16,377 bases of DNA. Source: Flavobacterium sp. (GTDB lineage Bacteria; Bacteroidota; Bacteroidia; Flavobacteriales; Flavobacteriaceae). This document shows positions 6,149 through 14,796 of the stretch, one piece after another. The stretch's first letter is position 1, and each line of letters starts with the position of its first letter. A program made the position numbers and the translations under genes. The notes beneath the pieces were generated by a model. That model saw nothing but the letters and a program-made list of their open reading frames with translations. It did no database searches and was not told the origin of the DNA. The stretch lies in contig JASLED010000011.1 of NCBI GenBank assembly GCA_030151255.1, positions 1-16,377 on the forward strand. The letters run 5' to 3'.

Positions 6149-6728
6149 ATTCCTGAACCGATAAAAGAAAATCAACCAGTTGTTTTACTGCTTTTCCACG
6201 GTGACTAATGTTATTTTTTTCATCAATACTTAATTCTGCAAAAGATTGATTTGTGCCAATAGCTTTAAATAGCGGATCGTAGCCAAAACCTTTTTCTCCT
6301 TGTGGAGCTGAAAGTATTTCACCATCTACAATTCCAGTAAATAAATGCTGAATGCCTTTGTAATGTAAAGCAATAACAGTTTTAAAATTTGCTTTTCTAT
6401 TATCTACATTATTTAATTCGCTTAATAATTTGGCATTGTTGGCAGCATCATTCTTTTCTTCTCCTGCATAACGTGCAGAGTACACGCCAGGCGCACCGTT
6501 TAAAGCATCAACTTCTAAACCAGAATCATCTGCAAAACAATCAAAACCATAATGTCTTTTTATATAATCAGCTTTTAGCAAGGCATTGCCTTCAATTGTA
6601 TCGGCTGTTTCAGGTATATCTACATTACAACCAATATCTTCCAAACTCAAAATTTCTATGTTGTTTGGCAATTGATTTTTGATTTCTTGTATCTTGTTTT
6701 TATTGTTAGATGCAAATATTAATTTCAT
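6147..6728 (-). CDS. rdgB: RdgB/HAM1-type non-canonical purine NTP pyrophosphatase
   Basis: A cytoplasmic house-cleaning enzyme of 193 residues that hydrolyses ITP, dITP and XTP to monophosphates plus pyrophosphate, keeping deaminated purines out of DNA and RNA. All family motifs are present: FASNNKNKIQEI near the N-terminus (5-16), the general-base and metal region FADDSGLEVDAL (65-76), PGVYSARYAGE (80-90), GEKGFGYDPLF (144-154) for base recognition, and ISHRGKAV (174-181) at the end. Length is normal. It is encoded alone, with its stop inside the arm of a terminator hairpin shared with the SMR gene, and a TACTTTTG box 26 bases before the start. Confidence 0.97.
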   Translation of the reverse strand: MKLIFASNNKNKIQEIKNQLPNNIEILSLEDIGCNVDIPETADTIEGNALLKADYIKRHYGFDCFADDSGLEVDALNGAPGVYSARYAGEEKNDAANNAKLLSELNNVDNRKANFKTVIALHYKGIQHLFTGIVDGEILSAPQGEKGFGYDPLFKAIGTNQSFAELSIDEKNNISHRGKAVKQLVDFLLSVQE

Positions 6729-6754
6729 GGTTATTAGTTAGGGTTATTTTTTTT

Positions 6755-6762
6755 CAAAAGTA
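6755..6762 (-). promoter_or_regulatory. Putative -7 promoter element of rdgB
   Basis: TACTTTTG on the minus strand matches TAnnTTTG and lies 26 bases before the rdgB ATG. No -33 TTG is seen at normal spacing. Confidence 0.45.
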
Positions 6763-6869
6763 TAAAAGAATAATTTAAAAAAAGTAAATATCTCACAATA
6801 GATATAGGTCAACTAACGTTGTACTAAATGTTATGAAAAACAAATGAGTTAGATTCACAATTGTTTTTA

Positions 6870-6877
6870 TATTTTTG
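6870..6877 (+). promoter_or_regulatory. Putative -7 promoter element of the S41 peptidase gene
   Basis: TATTTTTG matches TAnnTTTG and ends 23 bases before the ATG at 6901. No -33 TTG lies at the expected distance. Confidence 0.45.
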
Positions 6878-6900
6878 CTAATCGTACTATTATTAAATTT

Positions 6901-8364
6901 ATGATAAAAAGAATTGTAGTTTTAACACTATTGCTAACTACCTATTTTGGGCAAGCGCAAACGAGTATTGCAGATATTTCAAAAGAAGATTATTTATTGG
7001 ATTTTGATATTTTGGTAGGTATTATCAAAAAACAACACCCAAATCCTTTTCGTTTTATTGATGAAAAAACATTTGATCAGAAAGTAAAAGCAATGAGAAA
7101 GCGATTAGAAACTTCTCCAAATTATGGAAGTTTTTATATGAATAATCCCATTTCTTTAATAAATGATGCGCATTCAAATGCTTATCCAGATATGTTACAT
7201 TACGGAGATTATGTAAAAACGGTAAAGTTTTTTCCGCTAAAAGTAGATGTTTACAATAATAAAGTATATGTAAATCAGTTTGGTGGAGCTTTGCCAAATG
7301 GAGCAGAATTATTGAAAATAAATAAGCAAGAAATTAGTAAATGGTTGGAGCGAATGCCTATTTCGGCAGATGCATCTATTCCGTCAAGTAATAGTATTTC
7401 GTTTTCTTCAGGAATTTCAGCGTTAAATCCTCAAGCGCAATATTATACAATAGAATATACACTTGATGGAAAAGAGGTAAAAACCATTGAATTAGAACCG
7501 GTTGGTTTTGATCGATTTTTTTACAATAGCGAAAAAAGTGTTTTTCCTATTGATATAGTAAGCAGTAGCTGGTTGGTGTATGGCCGAAAATATAATGAAG
7601 AAGTGTATTTGCTTACATTGAGTAGTTTTAATCTTACAGAAGAATATGCGTATTATTATTTAAATAGAATTTTTAAGGAAATCAAAGATGCTAAGATTAA
7701 GCATTTAATTATTGATATTCGCGATAATTCGGGCGGATTATTGTCTAATATTCCCCTGTTTTATTCATTCATCGCAAAAGATAAAATATTTAAAAATAAT
7801 TACAGATATGCAACAAAAGTGGTGGATATCAACGTTAGAAATTATTTAGTAGATGAAAACGAACGTCAGGTATCAGGAACCGATATTGTAAGTTTAAATA
7901 ATTTTATGCATCAGCGTTTTGATAAAGATGAAGCAAGTGGATATTATTTTGGAAATAATCGATTAGACGAATCATACGTAGAAAATTTTCCACAAGATAA
8001 AAATGCTTTTACCGGAGAAGTAACATTATTGATAAACAATCAAACTATTTCTGCGGCAACTTATTTTGCAAGTTTGTTTAAAGAAAGTGATAGAGGAGAA
8101 ATTGTAGGTTATGAAACCAGCACGTGTAGTAATTTTACAACAGCAGCTTGGTTTTTAACATATAAATTGCCTAATACAGGATATTCGGTATCAATTCCAA
8201 GATCGGAAGTGTTCTTTAACGGATCTACCAATTCTAACAATAAAGAATGCAGAGGAGTTATACCAGATTATATTATTGATAATGCAGCTTATCAAAAAGG
8301 TTTGCAAGATGTAAAAGATCCTTTTGTAGAAAAAGCATTAGAACTTATTTCTAAATCAAAATAA
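6901..8364 (+). CDS. Secreted S41 family serine peptidase
   Basis: A 487-residue protein with a signal peptide (MIKRIVVLTLLLTTYFGQAQ, cleavage near 20), so it is exported across the inner membrane. The N-terminal part carries NDAHSNAYPD (88-97), the S41 His motif. The peptidase core has LIIDIRDNSGG (269-279) and the nucleophile region NNQTISAATYFASLF (379-393) with Ser384. After it comes GEIVGYETSTCSNFTTA (399-415), where CtpA-type proteases have a GKG motif with the catalytic Lys. No Lys is present there, so a Ser-His arrangement like that of tricorn or IRBP-like S41 members is more likely. No PDZ domain is obvious. Cys409 and Cys450 could form a disulfide. A terminator follows. The substrate is unknown. 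Confidence 0.9.
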   Translation: MIKRIVVLTLLLTTYFGQAQTSIADISKEDYLLDFDILVGIIKKQHPNPFRFIDEKTFDQKVKAMRKRLETSPNYGSFYMNNPISLINDAHSNAYPDMLHYGDYVKTVKFFPLKVDVYNNKVYVNQFGGALPNGAELLKINKQEISKWLERMPISADASIPSSNSISFSSGISALNPQAQYYTIEYTLDGKEVKTIELEPVGFDRFFYNSEKSVFPIDIVSSSWLVYGRKYNEEVYLLTLSSFNLTEEYAYYYLNRIFKEIKDAKIKHLIIDIRDNSGGLLSNIPLFYSFIAKDKIFKNNYRYATKVVDINVRNYLVDENERQVSGTDIVSLNNFMHQRFDKDEASGYYFGNNRLDESYVENFPQDKNAFTGEVTLLINNQTISAATYFASLFKESDRGEIVGYETSTCSNFTTAAWFLTYKLPNTGYSVSIPRSEVFFNGSTNSNNKECRGVIPDYIIDNAAYQKGLQDVKDPFVEKALELISKSK

Positions 8365-8409
8365 ATTTTTTATTAATAGTAAAAATTTTGCAAGTTTTTT
8401 GATTTAATT

Positions 8410-8439
8410 AGGGCATTCTGTAAAAGAATGCCCTTTTTT
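8410..8439 (+). terminator. Terminator between the S41 peptidase gene and recG
   Basis: A perfect 10-bp stem (AGGGCATTCT at 8410-8419, loop of 5, AGAATGCCCT at 8425-8434) is followed by T residues on the plus strand. It ends the S41 transcript. It lies 4 bases before the recG stop on the other strand, where the T run is weaker, so action toward recG is possible but less sure. Confidence 0.85.
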
Positions 8440-8442
8440 ATT

Positions 8443-10545
8443 TTAACTAATGTAGTTCCAAATGCTATTGCTTTGACTTAATCTTTGTAGTTTTTCTTTT
8501 ATTTTGAGATGATTAGGCTGTTCTAAATTTGGATCTTGTTTTAGTAAATCAATAGCTTGATGACGTGCATAATGCAAAATTTCTTGATCTTGAACAATAT
8601 CAGCAATGCGCAATGGCAATGTGCCGCTTTGCTGTGTGCCCATAATATTTCCAGGACCGCGCAGTTTTAAATCTACTTCCGAAATTTCAAAGCCATCATT
8701 TGTTCTGCACATAGTTTCCATTCTAATTTTGCTATCACTACTCAGTTTATCTCCGGTCATTAAAATACAAAAGCTTTGTTCTGCACCACGTCCAACACGC
8801 CCTCTAAGCTGATGTAATTGCGATAAACCAAAGCGCTCTGCGCTTTCAATAATCATTACTGAAGCATTTGGCACGTTTACACCAACTTCAATAACGGTTG
8901 TAGCCACCATAATATTGGTTTCGCCTTTTGCAAAGCGTTCCATTTCTCTATCTTTTTCAGCGGGTGTCATTTGTCCATGTACAATACTTACGCTATATTG
9001 GGGCAATGGAAAATCTCTAGAAATTCCTTCGTATCCTTCCATTAAATTTTTGTAATCCAAAGTTTCACTTTCGTCAATTAACGGATATACAATATATAAT
9101 TGTCTTCCTTTTGCTATTTCTTGTTTAATAAAATGCCAAACACTTAGGCGTTTACCTTCAAAAAAATGCATAGTTTGTATGGGTTTCCTACCAGGAGGTA
9201 ATTCGTCAATTACAGAAATATCTAAATCTCCATATAAACTCATAGCTAACGTTCTGGGAATTGGAGTAGCTGTCATTACTAAAACATGAGGAGGCAATGT
9301 GTTTTTTTTCCATAATTTAGAACGTTGTTCTACACCAAATCGATGTTGTTCGTCAATAATAGCCAAGCCTAAATTTTTGAAGATAACTTTATCTTCAAAA
9401 AGGGCGTGCGTTCCAATAAGAATATGTAGATGTCCGTTTTCTAATTCTTCGTGTATAATTCGTCTTTCGGCAGTTTTTGTTGAGCCTGTTAATAACTTTA
9501 CGGTGATACCTAACGGAGCAGCTAATTCTGAAATTCCAATAAAGTGTTGTGTAGCCAAAATTTCTGTTGGCGCTACAATACATGCCTGAAAATTGTTGTC
9601 TAAAGCCAACAAACAACTCATAAATGCTACAATTGTTTTGCCCGAGCCAACATCGCCTTGTAATAAGCGATTCATTTGAGCTGGAGATCCCATATCGTTT
9701 CTAATTTCTTTTATTACTCTTTTTTGCGCATTGGTAAGCGGAAAAGGAAGATGATGGCTGTAGAATGTATTAAAAAAATGACCAACTTCTGTAAACGGAT
9801 ATCCTTTTATTTTTCCTTTTCGAGCAATATTTTTAATTAAGAGTTGCATTTGAATATAGAACAATTCTTCAAACTTTAAACGAAATTGAGCTTTGTTTAA
9901 AGTATCGGTATCTTTTGGAAAATGAATAGAAATTATAGCTTCTTTCATGGGCATAAGGCCTAAATACTGACGAAAATTTTCAGGTAACGAATCATTTAAT
10001 AATTGATGCGTTTCTTGCAACAATTGACGCATTAATTTGTTAATGGTTTTGTTTGAAATTTTTGCTCCAAGTTTTTCCGTTGATGGATACACAGCTTGCA
10101 TAGTAGACGACAAGTTGTTTTTGTGCTCTTCCATTGTTTCCATTTCTGGGTGTGGCATAGAATAAACGTGGTTAAAGCTATTTAATTTTCCAAAAATCAC
10201 ATAAGGAATATTGAGTTTTAAGTTTTCTTGAATCCATTTAAAACCTTGAAACCAAATTAATTCTATTTGTCCAGTTCCATCAGAAAAAGTAGCAACAAGT
10301 CGTTTTCCTTTTTTTTGCTCAATTGTTTTTATATGAATAATTTTTCCAACAATTTGCACTTCGGTAGAAGTAGAGTTTAACTCGTTTATTTTGTAATAAC
10401 GTGTTTTGTCAATGTACCTATTTGGATACAAATGCAGTAAATCATTGTATTTAAAAATACCTAATTCTTTTTTTAGCAAATCGCCACGCTGAGGTCCAAC
10501 ACCTTTTAAATATTCTATAGGCGTGTCTAACAAGTTATTGTACAT
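8443..10545 (-). CDS. recG: ATP-dependent DNA helicase RecG
   Basis: A 700-residue monomeric helicase that remodels stalled replication forks and branch-migrates Holliday junctions and R-loops. The N-terminal wedge region begins with TPIEYLKGVGPQRGDLL (8-24) and the OB fold covers about 60-125. The helicase core has Walker A LLQGDVGSGKT (294-304), DEQH box (398-401), TATPIPRT (425-432), the linker PPGRKPIQT (450-458) and motif VI QLRGRVGRG (579-587). The C-terminal TRG region includes DGFEISEVDLKLRGPG (617-632). Length and all motifs are normal. It is divergent from the DUF6265 gene over a 209-base gap in which I found no TAnnTTTG box for either. Start ATG at 10543-10545. Confidence 0.98.
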   Translation of the reverse strand: MYNNLLDTPIEYLKGVGPQRGDLLKKELGIFKYNDLLHLYPNRYIDKTRYYKINELNSTSTEVQIVGKIIHIKTIEQKKGKRLVATFSDGTGQIELIWFQGFKWIQENLKLNIPYVIFGKLNSFNHVYSMPHPEMETMEEHKNNLSSTMQAVYPSTEKLGAKISNKTINKLMRQLLQETHQLLNDSLPENFRQYLGLMPMKEAIISIHFPKDTDTLNKAQFRLKFEELFYIQMQLLIKNIARKGKIKGYPFTEVGHFFNTFYSHHLPFPLTNAQKRVIKEIRNDMGSPAQMNRLLQGDVGSGKTIVAFMSCLLALDNNFQACIVAPTEILATQHFIGISELAAPLGITVKLLTGSTKTAERRIIHEELENGHLHILIGTHALFEDKVIFKNLGLAIIDEQHRFGVEQRSKLWKKNTLPPHVLVMTATPIPRTLAMSLYGDLDISVIDELPPGRKPIQTMHFFEGKRLSVWHFIKQEIAKGRQLYIVYPLIDESETLDYKNLMEGYEGISRDFPLPQYSVSIVHGQMTPAEKDREMERFAKGETNIMVATTVIEVGVNVPNASVMIIESAERFGLSQLHQLRGRVGRGAEQSFCILMTGDKLSSDSKIRMETMCRTNDGFEISEVDLKLRGPGNIMGTQQSGTLPLRIADIVQDQEILHYARHQAIDLLKQDPNLEQPNHLKIKEKLQRLSQSNSIWNYIS

Positions 10546-10754
10546 TGTAAAAAGCAGTCAAATTGAAAACACTAAGATAATAGATTTTACGCAATTGAAA
10601 CGCGCTTTATAGCGATAAGACTTAGCAAATACGAAATGTTTAGGTTTAAAATACTAGCTTTTACAAAGTTGTTTTGTTTTTTATTAGTTGAAAAATAGAT
10701 AATATAGAATTGAAGATTCTTTTGTATTTTTCGCTTTTATTAATATAGTTTGCA

Positions 10755-11237
10755 ATGTTGAGAAAAAGTATTTTATTTCTTGTTATTTTATTGAGTTTTG
10801 GTTTATTTTCTTTACAAAGAGCAGGGCAAGATTCTATAAAAAATTTCACTTGGCTTTTAGGAACTTGGAAGATGGAAAGCAAGCGTGGAATTGTTTATGA
10901 AAATTGGAAAAAGGTAAGTAATAAAGAATTTAGAGGTATAAGTTATATGCTGAATGAGAAAGATACTATTGTTTTGGAAACAATTAGTTTGTTGGAAAAA
11001 GATGGATTATTACATTATATTCCAACAGTTGTAGATCAAAACGATGGTAAACCAGTTGTATTTAATTTGATATCGATAAAAAATAAGGAAGTAATTTTTG
11101 AAAATAAAATGCACGATTTTCCGCAACGAATTAGTTATTCTTTAACCAAAGATCAGCACTTGATGGCAATCATTAGCGGAGAAGTAAATAATACCGAAAA
11201 GCAAATTCAATTTCTAATGCAAAAAGTAAATAATTAA
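10755..11237 (+). CDS. DUF6265 family exported protein
   Basis: 160 residues. A basic start plus hydrophobic stretch (MLRKSILFLVILLSFGLFSL) forms a signal peptide or anchor, with the mature domain beginning near residue 24. The domain shows the DUF6265 pattern: FTWLLGTWKME (31-41), YENW (48-51), then KEFRGISYM, a beta-rich middle, and the diagnostic HDFPQRISY (120-128). The fold is probably a lipocalin-like barrel, as in other proteins with an N-terminal LxGTW motif; this is inference. Function is unknown. It starts 209 bases from the divergent recG start and is followed after 24 bases by the DUF4199 gene, so the two are probably one operon. Confidence 0.85.
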   Translation: MLRKSILFLVILLSFGLFSLQRAGQDSIKNFTWLLGTWKMESKRGIVYENWKKVSNKEFRGISYMLNEKDTIVLETISLLEKDGLLHYIPTVVDQNDGKPVVFNLISIKNKEVIFENKMHDFPQRISYSLTKDQHLMAIISGEVNNTEKQIQFLMQKVNN

Positions 11238-11261
11238 TAATTTTAAAACCTAATTTGAAAC

Positions 11262-11768
11262 ATGAAAAATGTAAAAATAGAATTAAAATGGGCGTTCATT
11301 TTCACTTTAGCAGGGTTGATTTGGATGGTTATGGAACGATTGGTTGGTTTACACGATCAGTACATTGATTATCATATGTATTTAACCAACTTATTTGCAA
11401 TTCCTGCCATAACAATAATGTATTTTGCATTGAAGGATAAGAAAATAAATTATTATCACGGCGATATTACTTATGGAGAAGGAATGCTCTCTGGAATAAC
11501 ACTTTCGTTTTTTATTTCTGTTTTAAGTCCGTTATCTCAGTGGATTACAAGTTATGTAATAACTCCTCATTATTTTACAAACGTAATAAAACGTTCGGTA
11601 GAATTAGGTTATTATACGTCAGAAATAGAGGCTACAACGTATTTTAATTTTTCAAATTATGCTAAACAAGGAGCAATAGGAGCATTAATTATGGGAATTA
11701 TTACTACAGCAATTGCGATGTTTTTTCTTTATACCCGTCAAAAAAATCCTTTAAAAAAAATAACCTGA
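11262..11768 (+). CDS. DUF4199 domain-containing membrane protein
   Basis: 168 residues with four predicted membrane helices (about 10-26, 40-57, 73-98, 136-156) and a cytoplasmic basic tail. The pattern of a short first helix with WMVMERLVGL, then YGEGMLSGITLSFFISVLSP and a loop before the last helix with NYAKQGAIGALIMGII, is the DUF4199 family common in Bacteroidota. No function is known. It lies 24 bases after the DUF6265 gene on the same strand and is likely co-transcribed with it. I see no clear terminator in the following 184 bases, so read-through into the MscS-type gene is possible. Confidence 0.87.
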   Translation: MKNVKIELKWAFIFTLAGLIWMVMERLVGLHDQYIDYHMYLTNLFAIPAITIMYFALKDKKINYYHGDITYGEGMLSGITLSFFISVLSPLSQWITSYVITPHYFTNVIKRSVELGYYTSEIEATTYFNFSNYAKQGAIGALIMGIITTAIAMFFLYTRQKNPLKKIT

Positions 11769-11952
11769 ATATTAAATTATGTAAATTAATAATATGTAAA
11801 TAAAAAGAAATGTTTTTTATGATAAAATACAATAAAAATATAAAAATTATGATTGTTTATTTTGTAATTTGCATAAAATTATTAGTTGCTCTTGATGCGA
11901 GTTTTACGTATTTAAAACTAGTTAGTTAACGAGCCTAAATATCAAAAAAATA

Positions 11953-13590
11953 ATGATTCAATTTACTATGCAAATTGGCATGAAAACTACTCGTTTATTA
12001 CTATTAAGTGTATTTTATTTTACAGTAATTTCTGTGTTTGGAAATCAAACAAGTTTGAATACAGATAAGCAAATTCCAACAAAAAACTTTTATGCAAAAA
12101 ACTTAGCAGAAGTTCCGGTTGTAATTCTTAATGATACACTTTTTAATATATATGGAAATATTGGATCGTTTACTCCAAAACAGCGCGCCAAATCGATAGA
12201 AGATAAAATTGAAATGATTTCAGGTAATTATTTGTTTAAAAAAGACCTGATTCAGTTAGTTGATATCGGAAACTTTTTGAGTATTACCTATAAAGATGAA
12301 ATTATTATGAGCATTGATAGCTTACAAGCTGCTCAAGAAAATAAAAGTAGAATAGAGGCTGCGGAGTATTACAGAGATAAAATTATTGATGCAATAGAAT
12401 GGCATCAGCATAATACCAGTTGGCAAAGAATATTATTGCAAATAGCAGGAACTTTATTAATAATTATTGCTGAAGTAATTATTTTAAAAGCTATTAATTT
12501 TAGTTACCGTAGGTTACGCGTTTTCTTTTGGCTGCAACGTGGAAAAAAAATCAAAGGCCTTTCAGGTATTATTGATGATCAAAAAGCTGTAAATACCGGA
12601 ATATCTATTCTTAAAGGGGTTCGATATTTGGTAATTATCATCTTTTTATATTTAGGATTACTAGCTATATTTAAACTCTTTCCTTATACCAAACATTTGT
12701 CAGATCAGCTTTTAAATTACGTACTTTCACCGTTGAAAACCGTATTTACAAGTATAGAAAGTTATCTGCCAAAGTTATTTACAATAATTATAATTATTAT
12801 TGTTTTTAGGTATGTGAGGAAATTACTTCGATCAATAGCCGAAAAACTAGCAACCAACAAAATGACGATTAAAGGATTTTATCCCGATTGGGCATTTCCT
12901 ACCTATAATCTTGTCAGTGGATTGTTGTTTATTTTTATGTTCATCTTAATCTTTCCTTATTTACCACATGCTGATTCGCAGATTTTTCAGGGAGTTTCGG
13001 TTTTTGCAGGTATTATGTTGTCATTAGGATCTACTTCAGTGATGGGGAATTTAGTGGCCGGACTTGTTATTACATATATGCGCCCGTTTAGAATTGGAGA
13101 TAGAATTAAATTGGGAGAATATACAGGAGATGTTTTAGAAAAAACAGCATTGGTAACACGGTTAAAAACGCCTAAAAATGAGGTTATTACTATTCCAAAT
13201 TCTAATATTATGTCGGCGTATACTGTTAATTATACTCAATCAGCAAAAGAGCATGGTTTGATATTGTATATAACTATTGCAGTAGGATATGATGTGCCTT
13301 GGCAAAAAGTACATAAAATGTTGTATGAAGTAGCACATAGAACAGAACATGTTTTAAAACGCCAAAAGCCATTTATTTTACAAGATCAGTTTAGAGATTT
13401 TGATATTGATTATCAGTTAAATGTTTATATAAAAGATGCAAAATTAACTGCTAAAATTTATTCTGATCTTCGTCAACATACACAAGATGTATTTGCAGAA
13501 AATAATATAGAATTGGTTTCTGTATATCAAAATATGAATAGAAACGTAAACGGTTATGATTATACAACTGTGCCAGAAAAAGAAGCATAA
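11953..13590 (+). CDS. MscS-family mechanosensitive ion channel
   Basis: 545 residues. A signal peptide-like start (hydrophobic 14-30) precedes a periplasmic segment of about 125 residues. Membrane helices follow at about 160-180, 223-242, 272-290 and 317-337, then the pore helix and MscS core. The core is marked by FAGIMLSLGSTSVMGNLVAG (351-370), RPFRIGDRIKLGEYTGDVLE (377-396), and the beta-domain marker NEVITIPNSNIM (409-420). The C-terminal cytoplasmic vestibule ends near 525. Such channels open under membrane tension and release solutes after osmotic downshock. It is larger than E. coli MscS (286 residues), with extra N-terminal parts, as usual in Bacteroidota. An in-frame ATG at 11980 (MKTTRLLLLSVFYF) gives a cleaner signal peptide and may be the true start. 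A hairpin follows. Confidence 0.93.
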   Translation: MIQFTMQIGMKTTRLLLLSVFYFTVISVFGNQTSLNTDKQIPTKNFYAKNLAEVPVVILNDTLFNIYGNIGSFTPKQRAKSIEDKIEMISGNYLFKKDLIQLVDIGNFLSITYKDEIIMSIDSLQAAQENKSRIEAAEYYRDKIIDAIEWHQHNTSWQRILLQIAGTLLIIIAEVIILKAINFSYRRLRVFFWLQRGKKIKGLSGIIDDQKAVNTGISILKGVRYLVIIIFLYLGLLAIFKLFPYTKHLSDQLLNYVLSPLKTVFTSIESYLPKLFTIIIIIIVFRYVRKLLRSIAEKLATNKMTIKGFYPDWAFPTYNLVSGLLFIFMFILIFPYLPHADSQIFQGVSVFAGIMLSLGSTSVMGNLVAGLVITYMRPFRIGDRIKLGEYTGDVLEKTALVTRLKTPKNEVITIPNSNIMSAYTVNYTQSAKEHGLILYITIAVGYDVPWQKVHKMLYEVAHRTEHVLKRQKPFILQDQFRDFDIDYQLNVYIKDAKLTAKIYSDLRQHTQDVFAENNIELVSVYQNMNRNVNGYDYTTVPEKEA

Positions 13591-13597
13591 AATAGTT

Positions 13598-13624
13598 AAC
13601 CTCTTATTTTTAATGAGAGGTTTT
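13598..13624 (+). terminator. Terminator between the MscS-type gene and the AraC-type regulator
   Basis: AACCTCTTA (13598-13606) pairs with TGAGAGGTT (13614-13622), 9 bp with one G-T pair and a 7-base loop, followed by TT. It starts 7 bases after the channel stop and ends 3 bases before the stop codon of the converging regulator, so it may serve both. Confidence 0.75.
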
Positions 13625-13627
13625 ATA

Positions 13628-14686
13628 TTAATTTTTGATTAGTTCAGAAGGCGGAAAACCATAAATACCTACAAAAGCTCTGTAAAATGTAACCCTTGAG
13701 TTAAAACCACTTTGCAGGGCTAATTGTTCAATACTTATATCTTCTTCATTTAGATGATGAATGTCTTGCAGTAATATAACAGCATATTCTACTCGTAAAC
13801 GATTTACATATTGATTAAAGTTTGATGCTTGTGTTTTTTTAAAGTAGGCTGTTAATTGTGGTTTTGATATTTTGGTTCCAAATGCAACATCATCTAAAGT
13901 TAAATTTGGATTTAAAAACATCTTATTTTCAATTAAATAAATATTTAATAATGAACCTGTAGTTTGCGCTTCCGATTCTGATTTTAGTTCATTATTTTCG
14001 ATAAAATCTTCAATAAGCTCATTATCCTGATTTATGTTTATAAAAGGTTCTGTAGCTACAACTATTTCGTTTTCAGTTAATTCAAATCTAATTTCCTTCT
14101 TGATTTGATTATATCTTCGAGCAAGAAAAATTTGTATCCAAACTATAAATACGGTGTAGTTAAACATAAATATTAATGTAGAATCTGCACCAACAATTTG
14201 TTTGGAGATAAAAGGAAGATACAATATTGATGAAATCATTAAGGCAATACAAGTAATCTTCTTTATTGTATTGAAATCAGAATTTGTAGATGTTTGAAAA
14301 AACATGCAATAAATAGCGTAAGTAAGACCTATTAGCGCACTTAAAATAGAAGTAAACAGATTCATGTTTTCTATTGAAACTGTGCCAAATAAGGTAAATC
14401 CAAAGAAGTATAAACACAACAATGCAACTATAATATAGAGTTGAAATAGAACAGCTCGTACTTTATTGAATAATAAATAATACAACAGAGGTCCGTTAAA
14501 AAAAACTAATAACGATCCATATGCTAGATTATGTATTGAAACAAAACTAAACGTTGTAAATAAAACAAAACTAACCGACAATAAAACAGACACCTTAATA
14601 AGTCTTTTTTCAAAGTTATTAAAGTATCCATATTCTTTTATGCTAATAAAGTTTAGGCATAGAAGAATAATAGAGTAATAAGGCAT
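13628..14686 (-). CDS. Membrane-anchored AraC/XylS-type transcriptional regulator
   Basis: 352 residues from the ATG at 14684-14686; an in-frame TTG six bases upstream is the only alternative nearby. The N-terminal half has about seven hydrophobic helices (near 2-16, 31-50, 55-74, 78-102, 108-129, 143-161, 170-189). A linker of about 50 residues, rich in Asp and Glu, follows. The C-terminal AraC domain (about 244-352) shows both helix-turn-helix units: LTLDDVAFGTKISKPQLTAYF in the first and ISIEQLALQSGFNSRVTFYRAF, with the conserved GxFPPSEL-type end GFPPSELI, in the second. Proteins of this design are common in Bacteroidota and may sense a membrane or envelope signal. The target is unknown. 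Repeats in its own leader suggest autoregulation. Confidence 0.9.
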   Translation of the reverse strand: MPYYSIILLCLNFISIKEYGYFNNFEKRLIKVSVLLSVSFVLFTTFSFVSIHNLAYGSLLVFFNGPLLYYLLFNKVRAVLFQLYIIVALLCLYFFGFTLFGTVSIENMNLFTSILSALIGLTYAIYCMFFQTSTNSDFNTIKKITCIALMISSILYLPFISKQIVGADSTLIFMFNYTVFIVWIQIFLARRYNQIKKEIRFELTENEIVVATEPFININQDNELIEDFIENNELKSESEAQTTGSLLNIYLIENKMFLNPNLTLDDVAFGTKISKPQLTAYFKKTQASNFNQYVNRLRVEYAVILLQDIHHLNEEDISIEQLALQSGFNSRVTFYRAFVGIYGFPPSELIKN

Positions 14687-14730
14687 AAACAAGTGATTTT
14701 CTGTTTAGAATTTCTTGATGTATACTTTAA

Positions 14731-14766
14731 GGGGTTAGTATTCAAGAGTTTAATCTTTTGGGGTTA
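14731..14766. repeat. Direct repeat GGGGTTA in the leader of the AraC-type gene
   Basis: GGGGTTA occurs at 14731-14737 and again at 14760-14766, 29 bases apart (close to three helical turns). Runs of four G are rare in this AT-rich DNA. AraC-type regulators often bind direct repeats, so an operator is plausible. The second copy overlaps the dyad at 14762-14782. Confidence 0.5.
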
Positions 14767-14782
14767 TCTGTGCTTGATAACC
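14762..14782. promoter_or_regulatory. Perfect 7-bp dyad GGTTATC-N7-GATAACC near the predicted transcript start
   Basis: GGTTATC (14762-14768) and GATAACC (14776-14782) are perfect inverted repeats with a 7-base spacer. The dyad lies directly downstream of the TACTTTTG box of the AraC-type gene, so it would be an operator over the transcription start or a hairpin at the 5' end of the leader RNA. No T run follows, so it is not a terminator. Confidence 0.5.
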
Positions 14783-14788
14783 TTGACT

Positions 14789-14796
14789 CAAAAGTA
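14789..14796 (-). promoter_or_regulatory. Putative -7 promoter element of the AraC-type gene
   Basis: TACTTTTG on the minus strand matches TAnnTTTG. A TTG at 14813-14815 (minus strand) lies 16 bases further upstream, one base short of the commonly quoted -33 spacing. This is the best two-part promoter candidate in the window and would give a leader of about 95 bases. Confidence 0.5.

Noticed and set aside
6389..6682. Plus-strand open frame opposite rdgB
   Set aside because: It is the antisense of a complete RdgB protein with all motifs; the product, rich in His, Leu and Gln, is an artefact of the reverse strand.
9299..9616. Open frames on both strands within recG
   Set aside because: They lie entirely inside the helicase core of RecG and have no recognisable features.
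10597..10616. Small inverted repeat CGCT-TTAT-AGCG between recG and the DUF6265 gene
   Set aside because: Only 4 bp with a 4-base loop; too short to separate from chance.
10661..10882. Minus-strand open frame overlapping the start of the DUF6265 gene
   Set aside because: It runs antisense to the signal peptide of a supported gene and has no ribosome-binding context or domain.
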